From TMED14 sp964475135 (GTDB lineage: Bacteria; Bacteroidota; Bacteroidia; Flavobacteriales; Schleiferiaceae): a DNA stretch of 6,344 nt. This document shows positions 1 through 6,247 of the stretch, piece after piece. Location: positions 1 through 6,344 of the forward strand of contig CAYYWL010000052.1 of assembly GCA_964475135.1 (NCBI GenBank). The letters run 5' to 3'. Every line of letters starts with the position of its first letter. Position 1 is the first letter of the stretch. A program made the position numbers and the translations under genes. Below the pieces are notes generated by a model. That model was not told the DNA's origin, did not search any database, and saw nothing but the letters and a program-made list of their open reading frames with translations.

Positions 1-62
1 CCCTCGAAAACCCCGTGGAGCTCCTTATGGGCGGCGACGTGAAGGCGGGGTTGGGACTGTAG
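1..62 (+). CDS. C-terminal fragment of an unidentified protein
   Basis: The third reading frame is open from the window edge (first full codon at 3) to a TAG at 60-62, giving 19 residues that end GGDVKAGLGL. Most third positions in this stretch are G or C, as in tatD and ansA downstream, and frame 1 stops earlier, at 40-42. That favours a real gene end over chance. I do not recognise the family. The alternating small and hydrophobic residues at the end could be a final beta strand, but this is speculative. No terminator with a T-tract follows the stop directly. The fragment is too short for a functional call. Confidence 0.5.
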   Translation, partial: LENPVELLMGGDVKAGLGL

Positions 63-86
63 TGCTAGGCCTTAGTCAACGGTGTA

Positions 87-128
87 ACTGGTTACTTGTT
101 TTTGGCTTCTAGTCACTTGTTACTTGTT
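87..128. repeat. Degenerate 7-bp tandem repeat (consensus ACTTGTT)
   Basis: Read in steps of seven from 87, the units are ACTGGTT, ACTTGTT, TTTGGCT, TCTAGTC, ACTTGTT, ACTTGTT. Three units are identical (94-100, 115-121, 122-128), one differs by a single base, and two are diverged. The 10-mer GTTACTTGTT therefore occurs exactly at 91-100 and 119-128, and all copies are spaced by multiples of 7. The array lies between the upstream stop and the lipoprotein promoter region. It may be a decayed slipped-strand repeat or a cluster of regulator sites; the sequence does not decide between these. Confidence 0.5.
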
Positions 129-145
129 ATGTAGTTGGATTATAA

Positions 146-159
146 GGTTTTGCAAAACC
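146..159. promoter_or_regulatory. Perfect 14-bp palindrome, possible operator
   Basis: GGTTTTGCAAAACC is its own reverse complement over 14 bases. As RNA it could not fold without losing central pairs, so a dimeric DNA-binding protein site is the more natural reading. It lies 84 bases upstream of the lipoprotein ATG. A related, less perfect dyad, GTTTG-cat-CAAAC, lies at 215-227 over the candidate -7 box and start point. The regulator is unknown, and chance remains possible in an A/T-rich spacer. Confidence 0.35.
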
Positions 160-163
160 CGAG

Positions 164-183
164 CTGCATGTTTCTTCATGCAG
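164..183 (+). other. Stem-loop in the spacer upstream of the lipoprotein gene
   Basis: CTGCATG (164-170) pairs perfectly with CATGCAG (177-183) around the six-base loop TTTCTT. Only a short ATTT follows on the plus strand, so as an intrinsic terminator for the gene ending at 62 it would be weak. It could instead be a processing or stability element, or a protein-binding dyad. If transcription of the lipoprotein gene starts near 225, as the -7 box suggests, this hairpin is outside its mRNA. Confidence 0.4.
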
Positions 184-211
184 ATTTAAGAAACAGGTAA
201 CATTAAGGGTC

Positions 212-219
212 TAGGTTTG
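212..219 (+). promoter_or_regulatory. Candidate Bacteroidetes -7 promoter box for the lipoprotein gene
   Basis: TAGGTTTG matches the Bacteroidetes primary-sigma -7 consensus TAnnTTTG exactly. Transcription would start around 224-226, leaving a leader of roughly 20 bases rich in CAAAC and CAAC, with almost no G and no Shine-Dalgarno sequence before the ATG at 244. That suits strongly translated genes in this phylum. No good TTG -33 element is visible at the usual distance; the nearest is TTA at 186-188. An alternative, weaker box (TATAAGGTTTTG, one base too long) lies at 141-152 with a TTG at 124-126. Confidence 0.4.
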
Positions 220-243
220 CATCAAACAAACGCAAACAACAAC

Positions 244-1428
244 ATGACCAACATTTTCAAATTTGGAGCTCTTGCACTAGCCGCAGTTGCGGTTGCATCG
301 TGCGGTGGTGACCCCGTTGATCCGATTGACCCAATCAAGACCAACAAGGTGATCACGTCAAATATTACTTCGAACACTACATGGTACGCTGACACGGTGT
401 ACCAGTTAGGTGGCCGTATCACTGTAACGAGCGGTGCTACCTTGACCATTCAGCCAGGTACGGTGATCAAGGGTGAGGCCGGAACCGGTTCAAACGCTAC
501 CGCTCTTTTGATTGCCCGCGGCGGTAAGCTGATGGCTGAAGGAACAGCTAGCTTGCCCATCATCTTCACTTCAGTTGCTGACGAGATCACTCCTGAAATG
601 GTTGCTGCTGGAAACTTTGCTTCACCAAACCTTGACCCAACCGTAAATGGTCTTTGGGGTGGCTTGATCGTTTTAGGTAACGCTAAAATTTCTCCAAAGC
701 CAGGAACTGCTGGGGAGCTTCTTGAGGTTCAGATCGAAGGAATTCCTACCTCAGACGCCAACGGCCTGTACGGTGGCAATAACGACGCCGACAACAGCGG
801 TGTAATCAAGTACGTATCTGTTCGCCACGGCGGAACCAACATCGGTAGCGGTAACGAAATCAACGGTATCACCTTTGGTGGCGTAGGAAGCGGAACTGTA
901 GTTGAGAACATCGAAATCGTAGCCAACCAAGACGACGGTGTTGAGTGGTTCGGTGGAACGGTGAACGCTAAGAACGTTGTAGTTTGGAACGCCGGCGACG
1001 ACGGTCTTGATACCGACCAATCTTGGGCTGGAACATGCGACAACTTCGCCGTAATCACTGCCGCAGGTCACGTATTTGAGCTTGACGGTCCAGAAGGTGC
1101 CTACAGTGCAGGTCACATCTTCAAGAACGGTAACGTAGTGGCTTCAAACGACGACGTAGCTTCTCAAGACTTGATCAATACCGATGCCAACTCAATCGTT
1201 GACATGGTCGATGTATACTTTACCGACGTAGTTGCGGGTCAAAAGATCAACCGTGTTACTGCTCCAGGCGTAACCTACACCGGAATCGTCATCAACGTTC
1301 CTGCGGACTCACTTGCCAACCACGTGAACGGAGCGGTACCAGCTGGCGTGACGGCAGGCACTACCGGCAAAGCCAACATCAGCGTATTCGGCTGGACGTG
1401 GGCGAACGCTGCCAACGTAATCAAGTAA
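244..1428 (+). CDS. Surface-type lipoprotein with probable right-handed beta-helix fold; partner of the adjacent TonB receptor
   Basis: This encodes a 394-residue lipoprotein. The ATG at 244 is chosen over an in-frame TTG at 217 because it puts the signal peptide at the true N-terminus: hydrophobic residues 7-18, then lipobox V17-A18-S19-C20. Acid-rich residues 23-30 (Asp-Pro-x steps) resemble a tether and partly resemble Bacteroidetes surface-export signals. Residues 55-110 show beta-helix steps (ITVTSGATLTIQPGTVIKG, then LIARGGKLMAEG). The family-like core includes LWGGLIVLGNA (137-146), DDGVEWFGGTVN (230-241) and NAGDDGLDTDQSWAG (249-263). The C-terminus reads FGWTWANAANVIK, and I see no type IX secretion tail. 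From memory, such proteins are widespread in marine Bacteroidetes and some Proteobacteria beside TonB receptors, and are often called hypothetical or wrongly multidrug transporter. Codon choice has more A/T endings and more GGT/GTA than its neighbours, compatible with high expression. Ligand binding at the cell surface is inferred; the ligand is unknown. Confidence 0.85.
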   Translation: MTNIFKFGALALAAVAVASCGGDPVDPIDPIKTNKVITSNITSNTTWYADTVYQLGGRITVTSGATLTIQPGTVIKGEAGTGSNATALLIARGGKLMAEGTASLPIIFTSVADEITPEMVAAGNFASPNLDPTVNGLWGGLIVLGNAKISPKPGTAGELLEVQIEGIPTSDANGLYGGNNDADNSGVIKYVSVRHGGTNIGSGNEINGITFGGVGSGTVVENIEIVANQDDGVEWFGGTVNAKNVVVWNAGDDGLDTDQSWAGTCDNFAVITAAGHVFELDGPEGAYSAGHIFKNGNVVASNDDVASQDLINTDANSIVDMVDVYFTDVVAGQKINRVTAPGVTYTGIVINVPADSLANHVNGAVPAGVTAGTTGKANISVFGWTWANAANVIK

Positions 1429-1454
1429 TTCTTGAAACAGATTTAAACCCAACC

Positions 1455-1497
1455 AAAAGAGGTGCCCGCGGAAACTGTTCCGTGGGCACTTTCTTTT
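1455..1497 (+). terminator. Intrinsic terminator between lipoprotein and receptor genes
   Basis: GTGCCCGCGG (1462-1471) pairs with CCGTGGGCAC (1480-1489), ten pairs including one G-U. Two further A-T pairs extend into the loop, leaving ACTG. Flanking A-rich (1455-1460) and T-rich (1490-1497, TTTCTTTT) arms extend the stem and provide the U-tract, so it could act on both strands. It begins 26 bases after the lipoprotein stop and ends 26 bases before the receptor ATG. The receptor is therefore probably expressed by partial readthrough or from a promoter squeezed into or over the hairpin. Confidence 0.85.
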
Positions 1498-1523
1498 ACC
1501 TACCTGCAACTATATCTATCCTC

Positions 1524-4430
1524 ATGAAATCCTTCTTATCCTTTGTTTTGGCTCTTGGTTTCACGCTTGCGGCTTCGGCCCAGGCAACCTACATCCGCGG
1601 TTCCGTCGTCGACGGCAGCACGGGAGAGAGCATCATCGGTGCCGCGGTAAAGATTGAGGGTACGACGGTTGCAGGAATGACTGACCTTGACGGCAACTTC
1701 AGCCTAAAGGCGGCTCCCGGGACCTACACGGTCAGCGTGGCCTACTTTACGTTCAAGACCAAAAAGATCGCCGGTGTGGTGGTCAAGCCCGGGGACGTGA
1801 CCGTGCTCGGGACCATCGTACTCGAGAGCGAGGACGACGTCAAGCTTGAGGAAGTTGTAATCACGGCTGAGGCTACCCGCAACAGCGAAGCTTCGCTTCT
1901 GACCCTCAAGAAAAAATCAACCGTCATCATGGACGGAATCTCGGCCGCCAAAATCGGCCTTACGGGCGACGCAACAGCTGTTGAGGCGGCTAAGCGCGTT
2001 ACGGGTGTCTCGATTGAAGGTGGCAAGTACATTTTTGTGCGCGGCCTCGGAGACCGCTACTCAAAGACCACGCTTAACGGCATGGACATTCCGGGACTGG
2101 ACCCCGACCGCAACACGATCCAGATGGACATCTTTCCCACCGATCTGATCAGCAACATCGTGGTGAGTAAAGCGTTTACCGCGGATATGCCCGCAGACTT
2201 CACCGGCGGCCTTTTGAACGTCGAAACCAAGGCCTTTCCGGAGCGCAAAATTTTCAACGTCAACGTGTCGGGCGGCTACACGCCGAGCATGCACTTTCGC
2301 AGCGACTACCTTACCTACAAGGGCAGTGCAACCGACTTTTTGGGCTTTGATGGCGGAACCCGTCGCCTGCCAGCTGGAGCGGATGCTACAGTGATTCCGA
2401 CTCCGATTTCAGGCCTCGGGTCGCAGGCCACCAACAACTTTGTGAATTCGTTCAACAAAACGCTTGGCGCGAATGAAGCGTTTGTACCGATGGACTTCAG
2501 CCTCGGCCTTTCTATGGGCAACCAGTGGGACGCCAAAACGGCCAACAAGCACGGCGAGGTTCCGAAGCTTGGCTACATTTTCTCGGCCACCTACAAGTCG
2601 TCGTTCAACAACTACCGCGATGTGTTCTATGGCGAATACCAGCGCTTCGCCGATCCATCGCTTACCGAACTTCGCTACGCCACGACCCAAGAGGGCGCGT
2701 TGGGCGAGCACAACGTGCTGGTCGGACTCCTCGGAGGCTTTGCCAAAAAGACGAGTACGCGCAAGTTCCGCATGACGCTCATGCACCTGCAGAACGGCGA
2801 GAAGCGTGCGGGCCAATTTTTAGTCCTTAACGACGGAGCCGCGGTGGGCCAATCTGGCTACATCGCCCGCTCGAACAACCTCGAGTACAACCAGCGCTCG
2901 CTCACCAACCTTTTGGTGAACGGTACCCGCGTGTGGAACGATGCCAACGAGGAGCTTGACTGGCGCTTTGCTCCGACTTTGTCGCTTTCGTACGACCCTG
3001 ATATTCGTCGGACGGCATATACGTTTGATCCGGTTACGACGAATTTTGCCGCCGGTGCCGGTGGTAACCCTTCGCGCATTTGGCGCTCGCTCGCCGAGGT
3101 GAACATTCCGTTGCGTGTCGACTACACCAAAAAGTTCCTGTTCAACCGCGCACCTGGAAAGCTGCAGTACGGCGCCAGCAACACCTTCAAGTTCCGCGAC
3201 TACGAAATCCTTTTTTACGACATGCAGTTCTTTGGACTGCAGCCCCGTTGGCAGGCCCCTTACGACCCGAACGTGGTTCTTGATCCGCGCAACATATACG
3301 GCAACGGCCAGGGCGGAACCATTTACTACCAGTCCGGTAACCGCACGCCCAACCCCAACAAGTACCAGTCGAACTCGAACACAGCTTCCGCCTACGTGTC
3401 GACCGAACTCGCATTTAGCGTACGCCTCAAGGCAGTACTTGGCCTGCGTGCCGAGCACTTCATCCAGCGCCACACGGGCCGCGACCAAGCCTACGCCTCA
3501 GGTGACGTGATCAACGGCCGCAACCTCGACAACGACGTGGTGCTTAATTCGCTGGACCTTTTCCCGTCAGCCAACCTCATCTACTCGGTGAACGAAAACA
3601 CCAACCTGCGTTTGGTGGCCACTCGCACGATTGCGCGACCGTCGTTTAAGGAGCTGTCGTTTGCGCAGATCCTGGATCCGCTCACGAACCGCATCTTTAA
3701 CGGAAGCTTTTTCCCGTACTCCTCTTGGGACGGCAACCTCGTCGAAACCCGCATTACCAACGCCGACCTGCGCTGGGAACGCTTCTTTAAAGACGGCCAA
3801 GTGTTCTCGGTGAGCGGATTCTACAAACAGTTCCAAAATCCGATTGAACTCGTGCGCATTGCCGAGCAGCAGACCTCGACCGAATTCCAGCCCCGCAACG
3901 TAGGTACCGGAACCATGCTGGGCGCCGAGATCGAGTGGAACAAGAACTTCGCCTTCATCAGCCCGAAGCTCCGCCCGCTGTCGTTCAACGGAAACATCAC
4001 GCTCATTCAGTCGCAGATCACGATGACCACCCAGGAATTCAACGACCGCAAGGCCTTTGAACGCGTGGGCGAAACCATCGTAAACACTCGCCAGATGGCC
4101 GGCCAGTCGCCCTACGTCCTCAACGGTGGCCTGATGTACACTGCCGAGCAGAATAGTTTCGGAATCTTCTACAACGTCAAAGGTCCGACCCTGCAAATTG
4201 TGGGATTGGGACTCTTTCCAGACGTCTACACGATGCCCTTTCACAGCCTGAACGCCAGCTTCAACCGCACGGTGGGCAAGGATGACCGCGGCAGCATCAA
4301 GTTCCGCGTCAGCAACCTGCTTGGCGACGACGTGCTGTCGGTCTACAAAAGCTTTCAAGCTCAGGACCAGGTGTTCAGCCGTTTGGTCCCAGGCATGAGC
4401 TTCAGCTTGGGCTACAGCTACAAGCTGTAA
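1524..4430 (+). CDS. TonB-dependent outer-membrane receptor with carboxypeptidase-regulatory-like N-terminal domain
   Basis: This encodes a 968-residue outer-membrane active transporter, energised from the inner membrane by TonB-ExbB-ExbD. The ATG at 1524 starts a clear signal peptide (hydrophobic 4-16) with a likely cut after A17-S18-A19, leaving Gln20. The reading frame is open further upstream to 1398, but that stretch overlaps the lipoprotein gene and lacks signal features. Residues about 24-100 form a carboxypeptidase-regulatory-like beta-sandwich (IRGSVVDGSTGESIIGAAV, then TDLDGNFSL). EEVVIT (109-114) is in the TonB-box region. The plug spans about 130-237, with FVRGLGDRYSKTTLNGMDIP (171-190) and FTGGLLNVETK (226-236). 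The rest, to 968, is the barrel; it ends SLGYSYKL, in Leu rather than the common Phe or Trp. There is no SusD gene beside it. The upstream beta-helix lipoprotein probably takes the partner role. The substrate cannot be deduced. Length is normal and no frame damage is seen. Confidence 0.93.
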   Translation: MKSFLSFVLALGFTLAASAQATYIRGSVVDGSTGESIIGAAVKIEGTTVAGMTDLDGNFSLKAAPGTYTVSVAYFTFKTKKIAGVVVKPGDVTVLGTIVLESEDDVKLEEVVITAEATRNSEASLLTLKKKSTVIMDGISAAKIGLTGDATAVEAAKRVTGVSIEGGKYIFVRGLGDRYSKTTLNGMDIPGLDPDRNTIQMDIFPTDLISNIVVSKAFTADMPADFTGGLLNVETKAFPERKIFNVNVSGGYTPSMHFRSDYLTYKGSATDFLGFDGGTRRLPAGADATVIPTPISGLGSQATNNFVNSFNKTLGANEAFVPMDFSLGLSMGNQWDAKTANKHGEVPKLGYIFSATYKSSFNNYRDVFYGEYQRFADPSLTELRYATTQEGALGEHNVLVGLLGGFAKKTSTRKFRMTLMHLQNGEKRAGQFLVLNDGAAVGQSGYIARSNNLEYNQRSLTNLLVNGTRVWNDANEELDWRFAPTLSLSYDPDIRRTAYTFDPVTTNFAAGAGGNPSRIWRSLAEVNIPLRVDYTKKFLFNRAPGKLQYGASNTFKFRDYEILFYDMQFFGLQPRWQAPYDPNVVLDPRNIYGNGQGGTIYYQSGNRTPNPNKYQSNSNTASAYVSTELAFSVRLKAVLGLRAEHFIQRHTGRDQAYASGDVINGRNLDNDVVLNSLDLFPSANLIYSVNENTNLRLVATRTIARPSFKELSFAQILDPLTNRIFNGSFFPYSSWDGNLVETRITNADLRWERFFKDGQVFSVSGFYKQFQNPIELVRIAEQQTSTEFQPRNVGTGTMLGAEIEWNKNFAFISPKLRPLSFNGNITLIQSQITMTTQEFNDRKAFERVGETIVNTRQMAGQSPYVLNGGLMYTAEQNSFGIFYNVKGPTLQIVGLGLFPDVYTMPFHSLNASFNRTVGKDDRGSIKFRVSNLLGDDVLSVYKSFQAQDQVFSRLVPGMSFSLGYSYKL

Positions 4431-4436
4431 CCAGAC

Positions 4437-4465
4437 CTGCACTCTAGGCCTTCGGCCTATTTTTG
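4437..4465 (+). promoter_or_regulatory. Candidate promoter for tatD-ansA, overlapping the receptor terminator
   Basis: TATTTTTG (4458-4465) matches TAnnTTTG exactly and is formed by the last stem bases and T-run of the terminator. A one-mismatch -33 element, CTG (4437-4439), lies 18 bases upstream. Transcription would then begin at about 4470, the A of the tatD ATG, giving a leaderless or nearly leaderless mRNA. Any T-run followed by G after TA gives this match, so coincidence is a serious alternative. The very small gap leaves few other places for a promoter outside the receptor coding region. Confidence 0.3.
4445..4464 (+). terminator. Intrinsic terminator of the TonB receptor gene
   Basis: TAGGCC (4445-4450) pairs with GGCCTA (4454-4459) around a three-base TTC loop, followed at once by TTTTT (4460-4464). 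It starts 15 bases after the receptor stop and ends 6 bases before the tatD ATG. Compact GC-rich stem plus T-run is a textbook Rho-independent terminator, although the stem is only six pairs. It separates the receptor transcript from the tatD-ansA unit. Confidence 0.8.
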
Positions 4466-4469
4466 CGGA

Positions 4470-5243
4470 ATGCAGTTCATCGATACCCACACGCACCTCG
4501 ACAACCCCCAACTCGAGGCCGACCGCGCCGAAGTTTTTGCGCGAATGCGCGAAGCGAGTGTGGCGATGGCGCTCATCCCCAATGTCGACGACGAGAGCTG
4601 GCCGCGCATGCAAGCGCTTCAGGCGGAGTACCCTGACTCGGTGCGGCTGATGCTCGGACTTCATCCCTGCCATGTGGGTGAGGATTGGTCTGAAGTGTTG
4701 GACCGCTACGAAGCCCTATGGACGGCGACGCCCGACGCTTTTGTGGCCGTCGGCGAACTGGGACTCGACCTCTACTGGGACCAAACCACCTTGAACCGGC
4801 AAGTTGCCGCGCTCGAGCGGCAGCTCGAATGGTGCCTGCGCTGGGACAAGCCGTTCAGCATGCACGTGCGCGAGGCCTGGGGCCCCACCATGGACGTGCT
4901 GCGGGCCTGGAAGGGCCGCGGACTGCGCGGGGTGCTGCACTGCTTTACGGGCTCACGCGAAATCGCCTCCGAACTCATTGAAATGGGCCTTTACCTCGGA
5001 ATCGGAGGCGTCGCCACCTTCCCCAAGGCCGGCGTGGTCGACGTACTGCGCGCCACGGGCCTTGAGCGCGTCGTCCTTGAAACGGATTCGCCCTACCTGG
5101 CGCCGGTTCCGTTTCGCGGCAAGCGCAATGAGTCGGCTTACGTTCGTCGCGTTGCCGAGCATTTGGCGGCGCAACTTGAAGTGCCGTTGAGCGAAGTCGC
5201 CGAAGTCACCAGCCGCAACGCGCGGCATATCTTCGGACTGTGA
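4470..5243 (+). CDS. tatD: TatD-family metal-dependent hydrolase (DNase/3'-exonuclease type)
   Basis: This encodes a 257-residue cytoplasmic protein of usual TatD length. TatD enzymes are TIM-barrel amidohydrolase-like nucleases using two divalent metals; characterised members degrade DNA or RNA from the 3' end. All expected ligands are visible: H7 and H9 in DTHTHLD (5-11), E96 in GELGLD (95-100), H132 in MHVRE (131-135), H157 in LHCFTGS (156-162) and D206 in ETDSPYLAP (204-212). GLHPCHVGE (63-71), RGKRNE (216-221) and the C-terminal N250 with FGL complete the family pattern. The ATG at 4470 places the DTHTH motif at residue 5, as usual. There is no Shine-Dalgarno sequence, and a terminator hairpin lies directly upstream. 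It overlaps ansA by four bases, so the two are probably co-transcribed and translationally coupled. The true physiological substrate of this homologue is not shown. Confidence 0.95.
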   Translation: MQFIDTHTHLDNPQLEADRAEVFARMREASVAMALIPNVDDESWPRMQALQAEYPDSVRLMLGLHPCHVGEDWSEVLDRYEALWTATPDAFVAVGELGLDLYWDQTTLNRQVAALERQLEWCLRWDKPFSMHVREAWGPTMDVLRAWKGRGLRGVLHCFTGSREIASELIEMGLYLGIGGVATFPKAGVVDVLRATGLERVVLETDSPYLAPVPFRGKRNESAYVRRVAEHLAAQLEVPLSEVAEVTSRNARHIFGL

Positions 5244-6247
5244 AACTGCTGATTCTCTACACGGGCGGAACCATTGGCATGGTGGCGCAGCGCGACGGAA
5301 GCTTGGTTCCGTTCCACGCCGACGCTCTGCGCGCCAATGTGCCCGATTTGGCCCGACTCGCCGCCGAGGTCGACTGCCGTAGCCTGGGTCAGCCCAAGGA
5401 CTCGTCGGACGTCGGCCCCGACGACTGGCGCTCCATGGCTGACGCCTTGTGGGCGGCCCGCGACGAATTTGACGGCTTTGTGGTGCTTCACGGAACCGAC
5501 ACTATGGCCTACACGGCCAGCGCCTTGAGCTTTATGCTGGGCGGCTCATTTGGCAAGCCGGTGGTGCTGACGGGAAGCCAGGTTCCGCTCGGCGTGCTGC
5601 GCAGCGACGGCCGCGACAACCTACTCACGAGCCTCGAAATCGCCATGCTGCGCGACGCCCAAGGTGGCTCGCAAGTGCGCGAGGTGACGGTGTTTTTTGA
5701 GAACCGTCTCTTTCGCGGAAACCGGGTTTACAAGCATTCCGCGCGCCAATTCGACGCGTTTCACAGCCCCAACTACCCTGAATTGGGCCGGAGCGGAGTC
5801 GAACTCGTGCTGCACCGCAAGCGCTTGTGGCAGCCAGACCTCAGCGAAGGACGACGCACGTCGCTCAACGCCAACGTGGCCGTAGCAACCCTTACGCCCG
5901 GCATGACCGAAGCCGCCCTGCGCGCCATGCTTCTGGGTAGCGGAGCCCAAGGCGTTATTCTGCAAACACTTGGCAGCGGCAATGCCCCCGCGTGGCCCTG
6001 GTTGGCCGCGGTGCTGGCTGAGGCTGGCGCCCAAGGCGTCCGATTGGCCCACGTGTCGCAGTGCCGTGCTGCCTCGACCGCACCGTCAAACTACGCGTCA
6101 GGAAAAGTGATTCAGGATGCGGGTGTCTGGGAATCCGGAGGCATGACCCTGGAAGCCGCCGTGGTCAAGATGATGCTGGTACTGGCCCTAGAGCCAGGTG
6201 TGCAGCAGGCGGCTTGGGCGGTGAGCTGGGCCGGCGAGCGGGATTAG
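5240..6247 (+). CDS. ansA: Type I (cytoplasmic) L-asparaginase
   Basis: This encodes a 335-residue enzyme hydrolysing L-asparagine to aspartate and ammonia. There is no signal peptide, consistent with the cytoplasmic type I enzyme. Start: GTG at 5240 overlaps the tatD stop (GTGA), and the first motif follows at once. Key sites: TGGTIGM (8-14) with nucleophile T11; KDSSDVGPDDW (53-63), substrate-binding serines; LHGTDTMAYTASALSFML (83-100) with T86 and D87; K-VVLTGSQVPL (106-117); and FFENRLFRGNRVYK (152-165), whose K165 fits the catalytic Lys of the Thr-Lys-Asp triad. C275 in SQC (273-275) sits in the region tied to allosteric Asn binding in the E. coli enzyme. The C-terminal domain from about 205 is complete. 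A GatD-like amidotransferase subunit is less likely because the extra N-terminal domain is absent. Its TAG overlaps the stop of a convergent gene. tatD and asparaginase genes are commonly adjacent in Bacteroidetes. Confidence 0.95.
   Translation: MKLLILYTGGTIGMVAQRDGSLVPFHADALRANVPDLARLAAEVDCRSLGQPKDSSDVGPDDWRSMADALWAARDEFDGFVVLHGTDTMAYTASALSFMLGGSFGKPVVLTGSQVPLGVLRSDGRDNLLTSLEIAMLRDAQGGSQVREVTVFFENRLFRGNRVYKHSARQFDAFHSPNYPELGRSGVELVLHRKRLWQPDLSEGRRTSLNANVAVATLTPGMTEAALRAMLLGSGAQGVILQTLGSGNAPAWPWLAAVLAEAGAQGVRLAHVSQCRAASTAPSNYASGKVIQDAGVWESGGMTLEAAVVKMMLVLALEPGVQQAAWAVSWAGERD

Noticed and set aside
164..190. Hairpin 164-183 as a strong terminator of the upstream gene
   Set aside because: The stem is good, but it is followed by only three T residues before purines and is about 100 bases from the upstream stop, so I annotate it only as a stem-loop.
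217..243. TTG at 217 as the lipoprotein start
   Set aside because: It lies in the candidate -7 box and would add nine Asn-rich residues before a signal peptide that fits perfectly from the ATG at 244.
1398..1523. N-terminal extension of the receptor from an ATG at 1398
   Set aside because: It would overlap the lipoprotein gene, be translated through the terminator hairpin and bury the clear signal peptide that begins at 1524.
2820..3488. Antisense open frame of 222 codons within the receptor gene
   Set aside because: It is fully inside the receptor barrel coding region, is Val/Arg-rich without motifs, and is explained by the codon bias of the sense gene.
4380..4430. A type IX secretion tail on the lipoprotein, or receptor truncation inferred from the missing C-terminal Phe
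   Set aside because: The lipoprotein end (FGWTWANAANVIK) lacks the type IX tail pattern. The receptor ends in a normal amphipathic final strand with Leu and is followed directly by a stop and terminator, so it is not truncated.
3567..4673. Long antisense open frame of 368 codons on the minus strand across the receptor end and the tatD start
   Set aside because: It runs across two well-supported plus-strand genes and a terminator, shows no recognisable domain, and is the kind of open shadow frame produced by GC-rich codon use on the other strand.
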